A stretch of 64,000 nt of DNA, taken from assembly GCF_040412425.1 (NCBI RefSeq), contig NC_089783.1, positions 40,346,625 through 40,410,624 of the forward strand, given 5' to 3'. A model generated the notes under the pieces. The model saw only the letters and a program-made list of their open reading frames with translations, was not told the origin of the DNA and did not search any database. A program made the position numbers and the translations under genes. Shown here in pieces: positions 63,924-64,000 of this stretch (position 1 is its first letter; every line of letters starts with the position of its first letter). The DNA comes from Macrobrachium rosenbergii (Eukaryota > Arthropoda > Malacostraca > Decapoda > Palaemonidae).

Positions 63924-64000
63924 AAATGACCGTCCTCAGCAGCATTTTTCAAATCCCCTGAGCGGCGGCCATTCAGTTATATCGCAGTCGAACTTCTCAG

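Overview
The window looks like AT-rich, repeat-dense nuclear DNA from an arthropod, most likely a decapod crustacean (shrimp, prawn, crayfish or crab). The evidence is the very high density of long (AT)n, (AG/CT)n, (AC/GT)n and (AAT)n microsatellites and several interspersed repeats that I associate from memory with decapod sequence. The species cannot be named from this window.

I find no convincing intact host gene on either strand. Almost all open frames are translations of microsatellites (poly Tyr-Ile, Leu-Ser, Arg-Glu, Cys-Val) or pass through repeats. The recognisable protein-coding remnants are two C-terminal fragments of non-LTR retrotransposon polyproteins (about 4.70-4.92 kb on + and 39.04-39.40 kb on -). 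A few unrecognised coding-like stretches are listed with low confidence (48.60-48.84 kb, 51.66-52.05 kb with its inverted partner at 52.60-52.87 kb, and 63.71-63.92 kb).

The main inhabitant is one roughly 400-bp interspersed element. I count about 16 complete or near-complete copies plus several fragments, in both orientations, spread from 1.2 to 60.7 kb. I call it the multi-hairpin foldback (MHF) element; the name is mine. Each copy carries four hairpins in fixed order: a short AT-rich one at one end, a long imperfect foldback of about 100 bp, a hairpin around an AGATCTAT loop, and a GC-rich hairpin just before the other end. Two copies show paired substitutions that keep the long stem intact.

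Other families are a tRNA-derived SINE with an (AAT)n tail (five copies or fragments), a second SINE type at 57.1-57.3 kb, and a third tRNA-derived type as a direct pair at 59.2-59.5 kb. There is a 154-bp retroposed element with a clear 16-bp target duplication (14.35 kb), and two hAT-type elements with TIRs and 8-bp target duplications (33.43-33.86 and 38.83-39.62 kb). At least ten palindromic foldback elements are present, several with an (AT)n tract in the loop or next to it, and one with a tRNA-like loop (19.17-19.47 kb).

The segment 53.94-57.33 kb holds a tandem duplication of about 1.06 kb. It is followed by sequence in which two unrelated templates appear mixed base by base, which suggests an assembly or consensus artefact rather than biology. 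Functionally the window is best read as intergenic or intronic DNA built by nested mobile elements and microsatellite expansion.
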